DNA of 64,000 nucleotides from Albitalea sp966211955 (GCA_966211955.1 CBIHOF010000003.1:62001-126000); one strand, 5' to 3'; counted from the first letter of the stretch, positions 52,037 through 63,600 are shown. The notes: generated from the sequence alone by a model not told the origin. Translations and numbers: made by a program.

Positions 52037-53989
52037 ATGTTCAGCGACTTTGCGAGCCACGGCCTCACCAGTGCCGTCGTGCTCGGTCTGATCGCATGTC
52101 TCGTCGTCACTCTCTTCACCTATGCGTCGGGCATGGTGAGGTACATCCCCAACGAGCGAATCGGCGTGGTCGAGAAGCTCTGGAGCGCCCGCGGCTCGGT
52201 CAAGGCGGGCCTGCTCGCGCTCGATGGTGAGGCCGGCTTCCAAGCGGAGCTGCGGCGCGGCGGCTTCCACTTCTTCGCGCCCTTCCAGTACAAGGTGCAC
52301 ATCCATCCGATGGTGTCGGTGACGCAGGGCAAGCTCGCCTATGTGTTCGCACGCGACGGCATCGACCTGCCCGCGGGGCAGACGCTTGCGAGCAACCGCG
52401 AGGTGAACGACTTCCTCGACGTGCGCGGCTTCATCGCGGGTGGCGGCCAGAAGGGCCCGCAGCGCAAGATCCTGCGCGAGGGCACGCACATCATCAACCC
52501 GGCGCTCTTCGTCGTGATGACGGAGGAAGGCACCTACGCGCTCAACATGAACGCAAGCGAGCGCGAGTACTACGAGCGCATGCGGACAGTGCTGGACGAG
52601 CGCAATGGCTTCACGCCGGTGGTCATCAAGGAGCGCACCGGCACGCATGACTCCGACCAGCTGGCCGTCGTCACCGTGCAGGACGGCCCTGCCCTGCCCC
52701 GCGACGAACTGCTGGCACCCGACGTGGGCGACACGCACAACTCCTTCCAGGAGCCCGAGCGCTTCCTCGCCGCTGGCGGCAAGCGCGGCCGGCAGGAGCG
52801 CGTGCTCGTCGAAGGCACCTACTACATCAATCGGCTCTTCGCGACGGTGGAGTTCATCAACAAGACCATCATCCCCGTCGGATTCGTCGGGGTGGTGGTG
52901 TCGTACACCGGCCGCAAGGGCGAGGACATGTCCGGCACCGAGTACAGCCACGGCGAGCTCGTGCAGACCGGCTGCCGCGGCGTGTGGCGCGATCCGCTCA
53001 TGCCGGGCAAGTACGCCTTCAACACCTACGCCGGCAAGATCGAGCTCGTGCCCACCACCAACTTCGTGCTGATGTGGAAGACGGGCGAGAGCGGCTCCAA
53101 CTTCGACTCCAACCTGCGCGAGATCACGCTCATCACCAAGGACGCCTTCGAGCCGCAGCTGCCCTTGAGCGTGGTCGTGCACATCGACTATCGCAAGGCG
53201 CCGATGGTGGTGCAGCGCTTTGGCAATGTGAAGCAGCTGGTCGAGCAGACGCTGGACCCGATGGTGTCGTCGTACTTCAAGAACGCATCGCAGACGCGTA
53301 CCTTCATCGAGCTCATCCAGTCGCGCAGCGAGCTGCAAACCAATGCGTCCACCGACATGCGCGAGCGCTTCCTCGCCTACTCGCTGGAGTTCCAGGAAGT
53401 GCTGATCGGCACGCCCAAGCCGCAGGCGGGCGACAACAAGATCGAGAACATCATGTCGCAACTGCGCGACCGGCAGATCGCCCGCGAGCAGGTCGAGACG
53501 TTCGCGCAGAAGGAGATCGCGGCGAACAAGCAGCGCGAGCTGAACGAGGCGGAGAAGCGCGCCGAGAAGCAATCGGAGCTCACTGCGTCGCTCGTGGACA
53601 TCTCCATCAAGGAGAACCACGGCTCGGCCAACGTGAAGGCGGCCGAGAAGCGCCGGCAGGAGGTGGAGGCGCTGGCGCAGGCCGAGCGCTTCAAGCAGGA
53701 GGCTGAAGGCCACGGTCGCGCCGCCGCGATCCGCAGCGTGGGCGAGGCCGAAGGCGCGGCCATCAAGGCACGCTCAGATGCAATGGAGGGCTCGGGCGCC
53801 GACAAGCAGCTCATGCAGACCGTGATGCTGCGCATGGCCGAGGCCTTCGAGACGGCGCGCGTGCCGCTGGTGCCGCAGATCCAGCTCGGCAGTGGCGGCA
53901 CCGAGGCGAACGCCTTCTCCACGCTGCTGGGCATCATGACCACACTGCGTGCGAAGGAACTCGGCAGTGAGGTACTTGCGCGTTCCTGA
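52037..53989 (+). CDS. SPFH/Band 7 membrane protein (flotillin-like)
   Basis: 650 residues from ATG 52037. A membrane helix at 10-35 (AVVLGLIACLVVTLFTY), then an SPFH core with VRYIPNERIGVVEKLWSARGSV, GVVVSYTGRKGEDMSG and the conserved DAFEPQLPLSVVVHIDYR; a long coiled C-terminal stretch rich in EKRAEKQSELTASLVD with many Ala/Glu (about 470-580). Such proteins oligomerise in membrane microdomains. It follows kup by 84 bp. A short hairpin (GCCGCCC/GGGCGGC, 51970-51987) lies between them but has no T-run, so kup and this gene may be cotranscribed. Confidence 0.8.
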   Translation: MFSDFASHGLTSAVVLGLIACLVVTLFTYASGMVRYIPNERIGVVEKLWSARGSVKAGLLALDGEAGFQAELRRGGFHFFAPFQYKVHIHPMVSVTQGKLAYVFARDGIDLPAGQTLASNREVNDFLDVRGFIAGGGQKGPQRKILREGTHIINPALFVVMTEEGTYALNMNASEREYYERMRTVLDERNGFTPVVIKERTGTHDSDQLAVVTVQDGPALPRDELLAPDVGDTHNSFQEPERFLAAGGKRGRQERVLVEGTYYINRLFATVEFINKTIIPVGFVGVVVSYTGRKGEDMSGTEYSHGELVQTGCRGVWRDPLMPGKYAFNTYAGKIELVPTTNFVLMWKTGESGSNFDSNLREITLITKDAFEPQLPLSVVVHIDYRKAPMVVQRFGNVKQLVEQTLDPMVSSYFKNASQTRTFIELIQSRSELQTNASTDMRERFLAYSLEFQEVLIGTPKPQAGDNKIENIMSQLRDRQIAREQVETFAQKEIAANKQRELNEAEKRAEKQSELTASLVDISIKENHGSANVKAAEKRRQEVEALAQAERFKQEAEGHGRAAAIRSVGEAEGAAIKARSDAMEGSGADKQLMQTVMLRMAEAFETARVPLVPQIQLGSGGTEANAFSTLLGIMTTLRAKELGSEVLARS

Positions 53990-54129
53990 CCGGAAGCAAG
54001 CAGAGTAGGAACAGGCTGACGTGTGATCGCGGCGCGCGACGACTGCCGCAGCCTGCGCGTCGGCCTATCCTGATCGCAGGTTCACGATGCAATGCGTCGT
54101 GTCCGTTCAACCAACCGAAAGGACTTGAG

Positions 54130-54333
54130 ATGAACAAGGATCAAGTAAAGGGCGCCGCCAAGGAAGTCGCGGGCAAGGTTCAGAAGAACACCGGCGACGT
54201 GATCGGCAGCACCGAGCAGCAAGCCAAGGGCATGGCCCGTGAGGCTGAGGGCAAGGTTCAGAAGAACGTTGGCGATGCGCGCGAGACGCTGAAGGATGCG
54301 AGCAAGGATCGCGATTTGAATCGCAAGCCTTGA
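54130..54333 (+). CDS. CsbD family stress-response protein
   Basis: 67 residues, lysine/alanine-rich and hydrophilic: MNKDQVKGAAKEVAGKVQKNTG with a second copy of the GKVQKN element after position 40. CsbD proteins accumulate in general stress responses; molecular role unknown. ATG 54130 after ACTTGAG. A probable terminator follows (54372-54419). Confidence 0.88.
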   Translation: MNKDQVKGAAKEVAGKVQKNTGDVIGSTEQQAKGMAREAEGKVQKNVGDARETLKDASKDRDLNRKP

Positions 54334-54371
54334 TCGACGCCGGTTCGCCGGCTGGCTGATCCAGGCCCGGG

Positions 54372-54419
54372 TGCCCGCTGGGCAGGTTGTTCCAACAAGG
54401 ACGGTCTGCCAGGCGGGCA
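54372..54419 (+). terminator. Probable terminator after the CsbD gene
   Basis: Arms TGCCCGCTGGGCAG and CTGCCAGGCGGGCA pair with two mismatches and enclose a second stem (TTGTT/AACAA), followed by TTTGTCGTTT. Weak T-run lowers certainty. Confidence 0.4.
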
Positions 54420-54495
54420 TTTGTCGTTTCCGGGTGGAAGAGACTGCGCTTGCGGCATGATCGATGCTTTTGTCGCAACGGCCCACGTCCAACCG

Positions 54496-55419
54496 ATGAC
54501 GTCGCATCGTCCCATTCCCCTGCTCTCGTACCTCAGCCTCGCCAGCGCCATGGCCCTCGTCGGCAGCTACGTGGGCTTCTCCAAGCTTCTAGTCGTCGTC
54601 TTCCCCGTCTTCTTGCTCGCCTGGCTGCGCTTCGGCATTGCCGCGTTCGCGATGGCCACCTGGGTCAAGCGCCCTTCGAGCGAAGCTCCCCTCAGCCCAC
54701 ACGACCACAAGCTGCTCTTCCTCGAATCCTTCCTCGGCAACTTCCTCTTCTCGATCTGCATGCTCTTCGGCGTCGCCATGACCTCGGCGCTCGCGGCGGG
54801 CGTCATCATGGCGGCCATTCCCGGCGTAGTGGCGCTGCTATCCGCCATGTTCCTCAAGGAGCGCATCAGCGTCCGCGTCGCCATGGGCATCGCATGCGCG
54901 GTCGGCGGGATCGCGCTCGTGTCGCTGGTCAAACATGAAGGCGGCTCAGAAACAAGCGGCTCACTCCTCGGCAACCTGTTGCTCGTCGGCGCCGTCTTCT
55001 GCGAAGCAAGCTACGTGGTCATCGGCAAGCGGCTCACCGGCAACGTCTCGGCCAAGCGCATCAGCGCACTGGTGAACCTCTGGGGCCTCGCACTCGTCAC
55101 GCCCTTCGGCCTCTGGCAAGCACTGCACTTCGACTTCGCCGTCGTGCCACCCGCATCCTGGGGCCTGCTGCTGTTCTATTCGCTCACAGCCAGCATGTTC
55201 ACGGTGTGGCTGTGGATGACTGGCCTGCGCCACGTGCCCGCCGCGTCGGCCGGCGTGTTCACCGTGCTGCTGCCGGTGAGCGCAGCCGCCGTGGGGGTGC
55301 TGCTTCTTGGCGAGCACTTCAGCACGGTGCAAGCCGCCGCCTACGGCCTCGCGCTCGCGGGCGTGGTGCTGGCCACTTGGCCGGGTGGTGCATCAGCGCC
55401 TGATTCAACTGGCCTTTGA
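54496..55419 (+). CDS. EamA/DMT family exporter
   Basis: About 307 residues from ATG 54496; ATG 54457 (13 residues longer) is possible. Ten hydrophobic helices in two EamA repeats: LASAMALVGSYVGFSKLLVVVFPVFLLAWLRFG in the first, and LLVGAVFCEASYVVIGKRL opening the second. Exports small metabolites such as amino acids or drugs; substrate unknown. Its stop lies 15 bp inside the convergent histidine kinase gene (55405-57660), an unusually tight 3' overlap. Confidence 0.85.
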   Translation: MTSHRPIPLLSYLSLASAMALVGSYVGFSKLLVVVFPVFLLAWLRFGIAAFAMATWVKRPSSEAPLSPHDHKLLFLESFLGNFLFSICMLFGVAMTSALAAGVIMAAIPGVVALLSAMFLKERISVRVAMGIACAVGGIALVSLVKHEGGSETSGSLLGNLLLVGAVFCEASYVVIGKRLTGNVSAKRISALVNLWGLALVTPFGLWQALHFDFAVVPPASWGLLLFYSLTASMFTVWLWMTGLRHVPAASAGVFTVLLPVSAAAVGVLLLGEHFSTVQAAAYGLALAGVVLATWPGGASAPDSTGL

Positions 55420-57660
55420 CACCTCGGTGGCCGCTTCGGCCTTGTCCGCAGCCGCCATGGTCGCCGGCCACGACTCGATCAACTCCACCAGCACGCGCGG
55501 GTCGGTGGGCTTGACGAAGTGGCGGTCGAAGCCCGCCTCCTTCGCGCGCAGCTGGTCTTCCTTCTGCCCGTAGCCCGTCAGCGCGACGAGCAAGGCGTTC
55601 TTCGTCGCCGGCAGCATGCGCATGCGTCGCGCGACCTCGTAGCCGTCAAGCATGGGCAGGCCGATGTCGAGCACCACGATCTGCGGCGCGAACACCGGCA
55701 CGCAGGTCAGCGCCTGCATGCCGTCGCCCACCGTCTTCACCTCGTGCCCCTCGAGCTGCAGGTACTGCGCGACGCTCTCGGCGGCATCCTGGTTGTCATC
55801 CACGATCAAGATGCGCCGGCCGAGCGTGGGCCTCGCGGCCGTCACGGCCACATCGGCATCGTCCGGGCCGTGCACCACGCTCACGCAAGGGATGGTCACG
55901 TGGAACTCCGCGCCCTTCTTCGGTCCTTCACTCTTTGCGCGCACATGGCCGCCGTGCAGCTCCACCAGCCGCCTCGCGAGCGTGAGCCCCACCCCCAGGC
56001 CGCCTTGCATTCGGTCCAGCGAGCGCGTGCCTTGCGCGAACAGGTCGAACATGCGTGGCAACAACGCCGCCTCGATGCCGATGCCGTTGTCGCGCACGAC
56101 GATCAGCGCCTCGCCGTCCTGCACCGACAGCTCCACCTGGATGCGCCCGCCATCGTCGCTGTACTTCGCGGCGTTGTGCAGCAGGTTGGACACCACCTGC
56201 GCAAGCCGCGCGAAATCGCCGTGCAGCCGCACCGGCGTCTCGGGCAGCTTCACCGTCAGCGTGTGGCCACGCGCATCAATGAAGGGTTGCGCCGTTTCCA
56301 CGCTCTGCGCGATGACTGCGGCCAGGTCCACCGACTCGCGGTTGAGCTGGATCTTGCCCTGGCTGATCCGCGCCACGTCCAGCAGCTCTTCCACCAGGCG
56401 CGTCAGGTGGCGCACCTGCCGGTCCATCACGTCGCCCGCCCAGGTGAACTTGGGGTCGGGCGGCGCGATGCGGCGGATCACCTCCAGCGCGTTGCGGATG
56501 GGCGCGAGCGGGTTGCGCAATTCATGCGACAGCATCGCGAGGAATTCGTCCTTGCGCTGGTTCGCTTCCTGCAACTCGGACTCTGCCGTGCGCCGCTCGA
56601 CAATTTCGGCCTGCAAGCTGCGGTACAGATGCGCGTTCTCGAAGGCGATGGCCGCGCGGCTTGCAAGCTCTTCCAGCGCCGCCCAGTCGCGTGCCGCATG
56701 GCCGGCCTCGGATTCCTGAGCACCGACGAGCAGCACGCCCAGCACCCGCTCGCCAATCATCAGGGGCACGACCACGGCCGAGCGCAGCACCAGCGGGCCG
56801 CTCAGCCCGAAGACCTCGCTGCTCACGCGGCGCAACGGCGCGGTCTGCACGGGCACGCGCTGCTTGCCCAGCACTGCCTCTTCCAGCGCGTGCTGCACGC
56901 TCGGGGGCAGCCCGGCGTGCGGCGTGCTCACCACCGTCAAGGGGCCGCCGTCGCGCGAGTGGCCGACCGTTACCTGGCCATGCGGCGTGCCGTCTTCCAT
57001 CAATTGCAGCAAGGCAAAGGATGCGACCTCCGGTACCACCAGTTCCAGCAGCAGCTGCGTGCCGATGCTCACGTCCAAAGAGCCGCTCAGCACGCGGCTC
57101 GCATGCGACAGGAACTTCGATCGCCGGTCATTGTCTTCGGCCACGCGCCGCGCCGCTTCGGCCGCCACCAGCGCCACGCGCTCGTCGGCCTGCCGGCGCA
57201 CGCGGCGCTGCATCTGGTGCAGGTCCACGAAGACCTTGACCTTGCTGCGCAGCACGTCGGGCACGACGGGCGAGAGGATGTAGTCCACCGCGCCCAGCGA
57301 ATAGCCCTTGGCGGTCTGGATCTCATCCGTGTAGGCCGTGATGAAGATGATGGGCGTGTGGGCCGAGCGCTTGTACTTGCGGATGAGCGCAGCCGTCTCG
57401 AACCCGTCGATGTCGGGCATGTTGACGTCGAGCAGGATCACCGCGAACTCGCGGTTGAGCACCTCGCGCAAGGCCTCGCTGCCCGAGTTCACGAAGACCA
57501 GGTTCTGCCCCAGGTCCTCGAGCACGGTGCCGAAGACGAGCAGCTTCTCGGGCAGGTCGTCGACGATCAGGATGTTGGACTTCTCGTCCCACGCATCCAG
57601 GTCGTCAACGCCCGTCGCCGCGAGCGGCAGCGCGGCTGTGGGCTCGCGCTTCAGCGGCAC
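55405..57660 (-). CDS. REC-GAF-histidine kinase-REC hybrid protein
   Basis: 751 residues from GTG 57660, with GGAG six bases upstream inside the end of the poly-HAMP kinase (10 bp overlap). Cytosolic. Receiver 1 (ILIVDDLPEKLLV, phospho-Asp in ILLDVNMPDIDGF), a coiled linker, GAF (about 205-355), HisKA with SHELRNPLAPIRNAL, HATPase with NLLHNAAKYSDDGG and GGLGVGLTLAR, then a C-terminal receiver with ILIVDDNQDAAESV and VLDIGLPMLDGYEV and a short tail. The N-terminal receiver suggests it is a phospho-acceptor of the poly-HAMP kinase, forming a cascade. Confidence 0.88.
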   Translation of the reverse strand: MPLKREPTAALPLAATGVDDLDAWDEKSNILIVDDLPEKLLVFGTVLEDLGQNLVFVNSGSEALREVLNREFAVILLDVNMPDIDGFETAALIRKYKRSAHTPIIFITAYTDEIQTAKGYSLGAVDYILSPVVPDVLRSKVKVFVDLHQMQRRVRRQADERVALVAAEAARRVAEDNDRRSKFLSHASRVLSGSLDVSIGTQLLLELVVPEVASFALLQLMEDGTPHGQVTVGHSRDGGPLTVVSTPHAGLPPSVQHALEEAVLGKQRVPVQTAPLRRVSSEVFGLSGPLVLRSAVVVPLMIGERVLGVLLVGAQESEAGHAARDWAALEELASRAAIAFENAHLYRSLQAEIVERRTAESELQEANQRKDEFLAMLSHELRNPLAPIRNALEVIRRIAPPDPKFTWAGDVMDRQVRHLTRLVEELLDVARISQGKIQLNRESVDLAAVIAQSVETAQPFIDARGHTLTVKLPETPVRLHGDFARLAQVVSNLLHNAAKYSDDGGRIQVELSVQDGEALIVVRDNGIGIEAALLPRMFDLFAQGTRSLDRMQGGLGVGLTLARRLVELHGGHVRAKSEGPKKGAEFHVTIPCVSVVHGPDDADVAVTAARPTLGRRILIVDDNQDAAESVAQYLQLEGHEVKTVGDGMQALTCVPVFAPQIVVLDIGLPMLDGYEVARRMRMLPATKNALLVALTGYGQKEDQLRAKEAGFDRHFVKPTDPRVLVELIESWPATMAAADKAEAATEVSKAS

Positions 57661-60600
57661 AGCCAGCTCCGCAGTACCACGAGCATGTGCGCCGTGTCGA
57701 CCGGTTTGGACAGGTAGTCCCAGGCCCCGGCCTCGATGCATTTCTCGCGGTCACCCTTCATCGCCTTCGCCGTCACCGCCACGATGGGCAGGTTCTTGCC
57801 GCGCTGCAGCTTGCGGATCTCCTTCATCGTCGCGATACCGTCCATCTCCGGCATCATGATGTCCATCAGCACGATGTCGATGGTGGGGTCTTCCTGCACG
57901 AGGCGGATGGCATCGCGGCCGTTGTCGGCCGACACGATGACCATGCCCTGGTCGTCCAGCACCGTGGCCAGCGCGAAGATGTTGCGCATGTCGTCGTCGA
58001 CGATGAGCGCCTTCTTGCCGTCGAGCACTCGCTGCGAGTCGTACAGCGCCTGCACCGACTGCCGCTCCTGCTCCGACATCGCCGCCGTCCCGCGGTGCAG
58101 GAAGAAGGCCGTGGCATCGAGCAGCCGCTCCAGCGTGTGCGCCTCTCGCAAGGCGAAGGCGCTGTGCCCGCGCTTCCACTCGTTGTTGGCGTCCGAGCCT
58201 TCCTCGCAATAGAGCACGATGGGCAGTTGCCGGAAGAGCGGACGCCCTTCCTGCGTCTCGATCACATCCTCCGGCCCGAAGTCGGGCACGCCGCCATCGG
58301 TCACCAGGCAGTCGATGCCGCCTCCCGACAACTTGGCGCGTGCCTCTTTCGCCGTGGTTGCAATGTCGATCTGCGTCTCGCTGTCCAGGCACGACAGGTA
58401 TTCGTCGCGCGTGGGCGTGTCGTCCATCACCACCAGCAGCCGCTTGGCACTGCGGTCGGCAAACTGGTACAGGTGCGCAAGCGCATCGTTGACCACGTCC
58501 ACCGATTGCAGCGGCTTGGTGAGGAAGCCGATGGCGCCGGAGTTGAGCGCGCGCTGGCGCGAGTCGTCCGTGGACACGACGCAGATGGGAATGTGCCGCG
58601 TCGCGAGATCGCCCTTGAGCCGCTCGAGGATGCGCCAGCCTTCCATGTCGGGCAGGAAGATGTCCAGCGTGATGACGGAGGGCTGGTACTCGCGCGTCAT
58701 CGCGAGCGCCGCGGCGCCCGTCGTGCTTACCAGGCCCTTGAAGCCGTTCCTGCGTGCGGCATCGAGCAGCACCTTGGCGAAGCCCAGGTCGTTTTCGACA
58801 ATCAGCAGCACCTTGTCGCCGCTCATGATGTCGTTGCGGTCGTCGTCGGCCACGTTGTGATGCAGCAGCGTCGGCTCGTCGTGCGGCACCTCCAGCGGCG
58901 CGGCGTCGGTGGGTTGCCATTGGGGCAGAGACAAGATGCGCGATTCTTCGCGCTCGCTCTCGCGCAGGCGCTCCGCATGGGCCTTGGCTTCCACTTCGTG
59001 CACCGAGCGGCCGCGATGCGCGCTGCGCACCGGGCTGTAGCTCTGCGGCAGGTAAAGCGTGAAGGTCGAGCCTTGCGACGGCGCACTCACGAGACGGATC
59101 TCGCCGCCGAGCAGGCGCGACAGCTCGCGGCTGATGGCCAGGCCCAGGCCCGTGCCACCGTACTTGCGCGAGGTCGATCCGTCGGCCTGCTGGAAGGCCT
59201 CGAAGATGATCTGCTGCTTGTCGGTGGAGATGCCGATGCCGGTGTCCGACACCGAGAAGGCCAGCACCTGGCTGGCGCGATTGAGCTCGTCGTTGTCGCG
59301 CGACCAGCCGCTCTCCACCGCGGCAATGGACAGCGTGACCTGCCCCTGGTGCGTGAACTTGAACGCATTCGACAGCAGGTTCTTGATGATCTGCTGCAGC
59401 CGTTTCACGTCCGTCACCACGGACTTGGGCAGCGGCTGCAGCGCGTCGATGACGAAGTCCACGTGCTTGTTCTCGGCCACATGGCGGAAGCTGCGGTCGA
59501 CGCTTCGCACCAGGTCGTCCACGCGCAGCTCGCTCACGTCCACCGCCACCGTGCCCGACTCGATCTTCGACAGGTCGAGGATGTCGTTGATGAGCATCAG
59601 CAAGTCGTTGCCCGACAGGTGGATGGTCTTGGCGAACTCCACCTGCTTGGGCAAGAGGTTGCCCTCGGTGTTCTTGCACAGCTGGTCGGACAGGATGAGC
59701 AGCGAGTTGAGCGGCGTGCGCAACTCGTGCGACATGTTGGCGAGGAACTCCGACTTGTACTTGGACGTGAGAGCCAGCTGCTCAGCCTTTTCTTCCAGCG
59801 CCTGGCGGGCCTGCTCCACTTCCTGGTTCTTGCGTTCCACCTCCTGGTTCTGGTGGGCGAGCAGCCGGGCCTTCTCTTGCAGCTCCTCGTTGGTCTGCTG
59901 CAGTTCCTGCTGGCGGCTTTGCAGCTCCTGCGCGAGCGACTGCGACTGCATCAGCAGGTCTTCCGTGCGCATGTTGGCCGCGATGGTGTTGATCACGATG
60001 CCGATGGATTCGGTCAGCTGATCGAGGAAGGCCTGGTGCGAGGGGTTGAAGCGCTGCAGGGATGCAAGCTCAAGCACGCCACGCACCTGGCCTTCGAAGA
60101 TCACCGGCAGCACCAGCACGTCGAGCGCCGCGGTGTGCGACAGGCCCGTCGCGACGCGGAAGGCATCGCTCGGCACGTTCGTGAGCAGGATCTTTTCCTT
60201 CTCGATCGCGCACTGGCCGACCAGGCCCTGGCCGAGCTCGATCTCCTTGCCGTGCGAATGCTGGCCGCCCGAGGCGTAGCTCGCGAAGAGCCTGAGCTTC
60301 GGGGTGGCGTCCATGCTGGTCAGCACGTAGAACTCCGCCTGCTGCGCGCCCACCACCGGCGCGAGTTCCGACAGGATCAGCTGGCCCACCGTGACCAGGT
60401 CCTTCTGGCCCTGCAGCATGCGCGAGAACTTCGCGAGGTTGGTCTTGAGCCAATCCTGCTCGGTGTTCTTCTGCGTGGTGTCCTTCAGGTTGCGGATCAT
60501 CTCGTTGATGGTGTCCTTCAGCGACGCCACCTCGCCTTCCGCCTGCACCGTGATCGATCGCGTCAAGTCGCCCTGCGTCACGGCGGTGGCCACCTCGGCA

Positions 60601-63600
60601 ATCGCGCGAACCTGGGTCGTGAGGTTGGCCGCGAGGTTGTTCACGTTCTCGGTCAGGCCCTTCCAGGTGCCCGCCGCGCCCGGCACCTTGGCCTGGCCGC
60701 CGAGCTTGCCTTCCACGCCCACTTCACGCGCCACGGTGGTCACCTGGTCGGCGAAGGTCGCGAGCGTGTCGGTCATGCTGTTGATGGTCTCGGCAAGCGC
60801 GGCGATCTCGCCCTTGGCCTCCACCGTCAGCTTCTGCTTCAGGTCGCCGTTGGCCACGGCCGTCACCACCTTCGCGATGCCTCGCACCTGCGAGGTGAGG
60901 TTGCCGGCCATGAAGTTCACGTTGTCGGTCAGGTCCTTCCAGGTGCCGGACACGCCCTGCACCTGCGCCTGGCCGCCGAGCCGCCCTTCGGTGCCCACTT
61001 CGCGCGCCACGCGGGTCACTTCCGCGGCGAACGATGACAACTGGTCCACCATCGTATTGATGGTGGCCTTGAGCTCGAGGATCTCGCCCTTCACGTCCAC
61101 CGTGATCTTCTTGGACAAGTCGCCCGCCTGCACGGCCTTGGTCACGTCGGCGATGTTGCGCACCTGGCTCGTGAGGTTGGAGGCCATGAAGTTCACGGAG
61201 TCGGTCAGGTCCTTCCACGTGCCGGCCACGCCCTGCACGTCGGCCTGGCCGCCGAGCTTGCCTTCGGTGCCCACTTCGCGGGCCACGCGGGTCACTTCAG
61301 CCGCGAACGACCGCAGCTGGTCCACCATGGTGTTGATGGTGTTCTTCAGCTCGGAGATCTCGCCCTTCACGTCCACCGTGATCTTCTTGGACAAGTCGCC
61401 CTTGGCCACGGCCGTCGTCACTTCGGCGATGTTTCGCACCTGCGAGGTGAGGTTGCCGGCCATGAAGTTCACCGACTCGGTCAAGTCCTTCCAGGTACCG
61501 GCCACGCCCTGCACGTCGGCCTGGCCGCCCAGGATGCCTTCGGTGCCCACCTCACGCGCCACCCGCGTCACTTCCGCGGCGAAGCTTCGCAGCTGGTCCA
61601 CCATGGTGTTCACGGTGTTCTTCAGCTCGAGGATTTCTCCCTTCACGTCCACCGTGATCTTCTTGGACAAGTCGCCCGCCGCCACCGCCTTCGTCACGTC
61701 CGCGATGTTCCGCACCTGCGAGGTCAGGTTCGATGCCATCGAGTTCACGGACTCGGTCAAGTCCTTCCACGTACCGGCCACGCCCTGCACGTCGGCCTGG
61801 CCGCCCAGCTTGCCTTCGGTGCCTACCTCGCGGGCCACGCGGGTCACTTCCGCGGCGAAGGAAGAGAGCTGGTCCACCATGGTGTTGATGGTGTTCTTGA
61901 GTTCCGAGATCTCGCCCTTCACGTCCACCGTGATCTTCTTGGACAAGTCGCCCGCCGCCACGGCCGTCGTCACCTCGGCGATGTTTCGCACCTGCGAGGT
62001 GAGGTTGCCGGCCATGAAGTTCACGGAGTCGGTCAAGTCCTTCCAGGTGCCCGCCACGCCTTGCACGTCGGCCTGGCCGCCCAGCTTGCCTTCGGTGCCC
62101 ACTTCACGGGCCACGCGGGTCACTTCCGCGGCGAAGGATCGCAACTGGTCCACCATCGTGTTGATGGTGTTCTTCAGCTCCGAGATCTCGCCCTTCACTT
62201 CCACGGTGATCTTCTTGGACAAGTCACCGGCCTGCACGGCCTTGGTCACGTCCGCGATGTTGCGCACTTGCGATGTGAGGTTGGACGCCATCGAGTTCAC
62301 CGACTCGGTCAAGTCCTTCCACGTACCGGCCACGCCCTGCACTTCGGCCTGCCCGCCGAGGCGCCCCTCGGTGCCCACTTCCCGCGCCACGCGCGTCACT
62401 TCCGCCGCGAACGACGACAACTGGTCCACCATCGTGTTGATCGTGGCCTTCAGTTCGAGAATCTCGCCCTTCACCTCCACGGTGATCTTCTTGGACAAGT
62501 CACCCGCCTGCACGGCCTTGGTCACGTCCGCGATGTTGCGCACCTGAGAGGTCAGGTTCGACGCCATCGAGTTCACGGAGTCGGTCAAGTCCTTCCACGT
62601 ACCGGCCACGCCCTGCACCTCGGCCTGGCCGCCCAGCTTGCCTTCGGTACCCACCTCCCGCGCTACCCGGGTCACTTCGGCAGCGAAGGATCGCAACTGG
62701 TCCACCATCGTATTGATGGTGTTCTTCAATTCGGAGATTTCGCCCTTCACGTCCACCGTGATCTTCTTGGACAAGTCGCCCGCCGCCACGGCCGTCGTCA
62801 CTTCGGCAATGTTCCGCACCTGCGAGGTGAGGTTGCCGGCCATGAAGTTCACGGATTCGGTCAAGTCCTTCCAGGTGCCCGCCACGCCCTGCACGTCGGC
62901 CTGGCCGCCCAGCTTGCCTTCCGTACCCACCTCGCGCGCCACGCGCGTCACCTCTGCCGCGAACGACCGCAACTGGTCCACCATGGTGTTCACGGTGTTC
63001 TTCAGCTCCAGGATCTCGCCCTTCACGTCCACCGTGATCTTCTTGGACAAGTCGCCCGCGGCCACGGCCTTCGTCACGTCCGCGATGTTGCGCACCTGCG
63101 ATGTCAGGTTGCCGGCCATCGAGTTCACGGAGTCGGTCAAGTCCTTCCAGGTGCCGGACACGCCTTCCACCCGGGCCTGTCCGCCCAGCGAGCCTTCGGT
63201 GCCCACCTCGCGCGCCACCCGCGTCACTTCGGAGGCGAAGGACCGCAGCTGGTCCACCATGGTGTTGATGGTGTTCTTCAACGTGAGGAACTCGCCCTTC
63301 ACGTCCACGTCGATCTTCTTGGACAAGTCGCCTTTGGCCACCGCGGTGGTCACGTCGGCGATGTTGCGGACCTGGTCGGTCAGGTTGCCGGCCATGGAGT
63401 TCACCGAGTCGGTCAGGTCCTTCCAGGTGCCGGCCACGCCCTTCACCTTCGCCTGGCCGCCGAGCTTGCCTTCGGTACCCACCTCGCGCGCCACGCGCGT
63501 CACTTCGGCAGAGAAATTGCCGAGCTGCTCCACCATCTTGTTGATGGTCTTGGCCGTGCGCAAAAACTCGCCTTCGAGCTCGCGGCCCTCGACTTCCAGC

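Noticed and set aside
49898..53713. 1271-codon open frame on the minus strand opposite kup and the SPFH gene
   Set aside because: Composition artefact of GC-rich DNA (many His, Arg, Ala); the plus strand encodes full-length conserved Kup and SPFH proteins.
57687..61037. Very long open frame on the plus strand opposite the poly-HAMP kinase
   Set aside because: High GC and a repetitive coding strand keep the antisense frame open; the translation is Arg/His/Leu-rich, low in complexity and lacks any domain, while the minus-strand protein is clearly real.
60480..63515. Regular 276-bp repeats considered as CRISPR or a satellite array
   Set aside because: Unit length is an exact multiple of three, has no spacers, and reads through as HAMP-type protein repeats.
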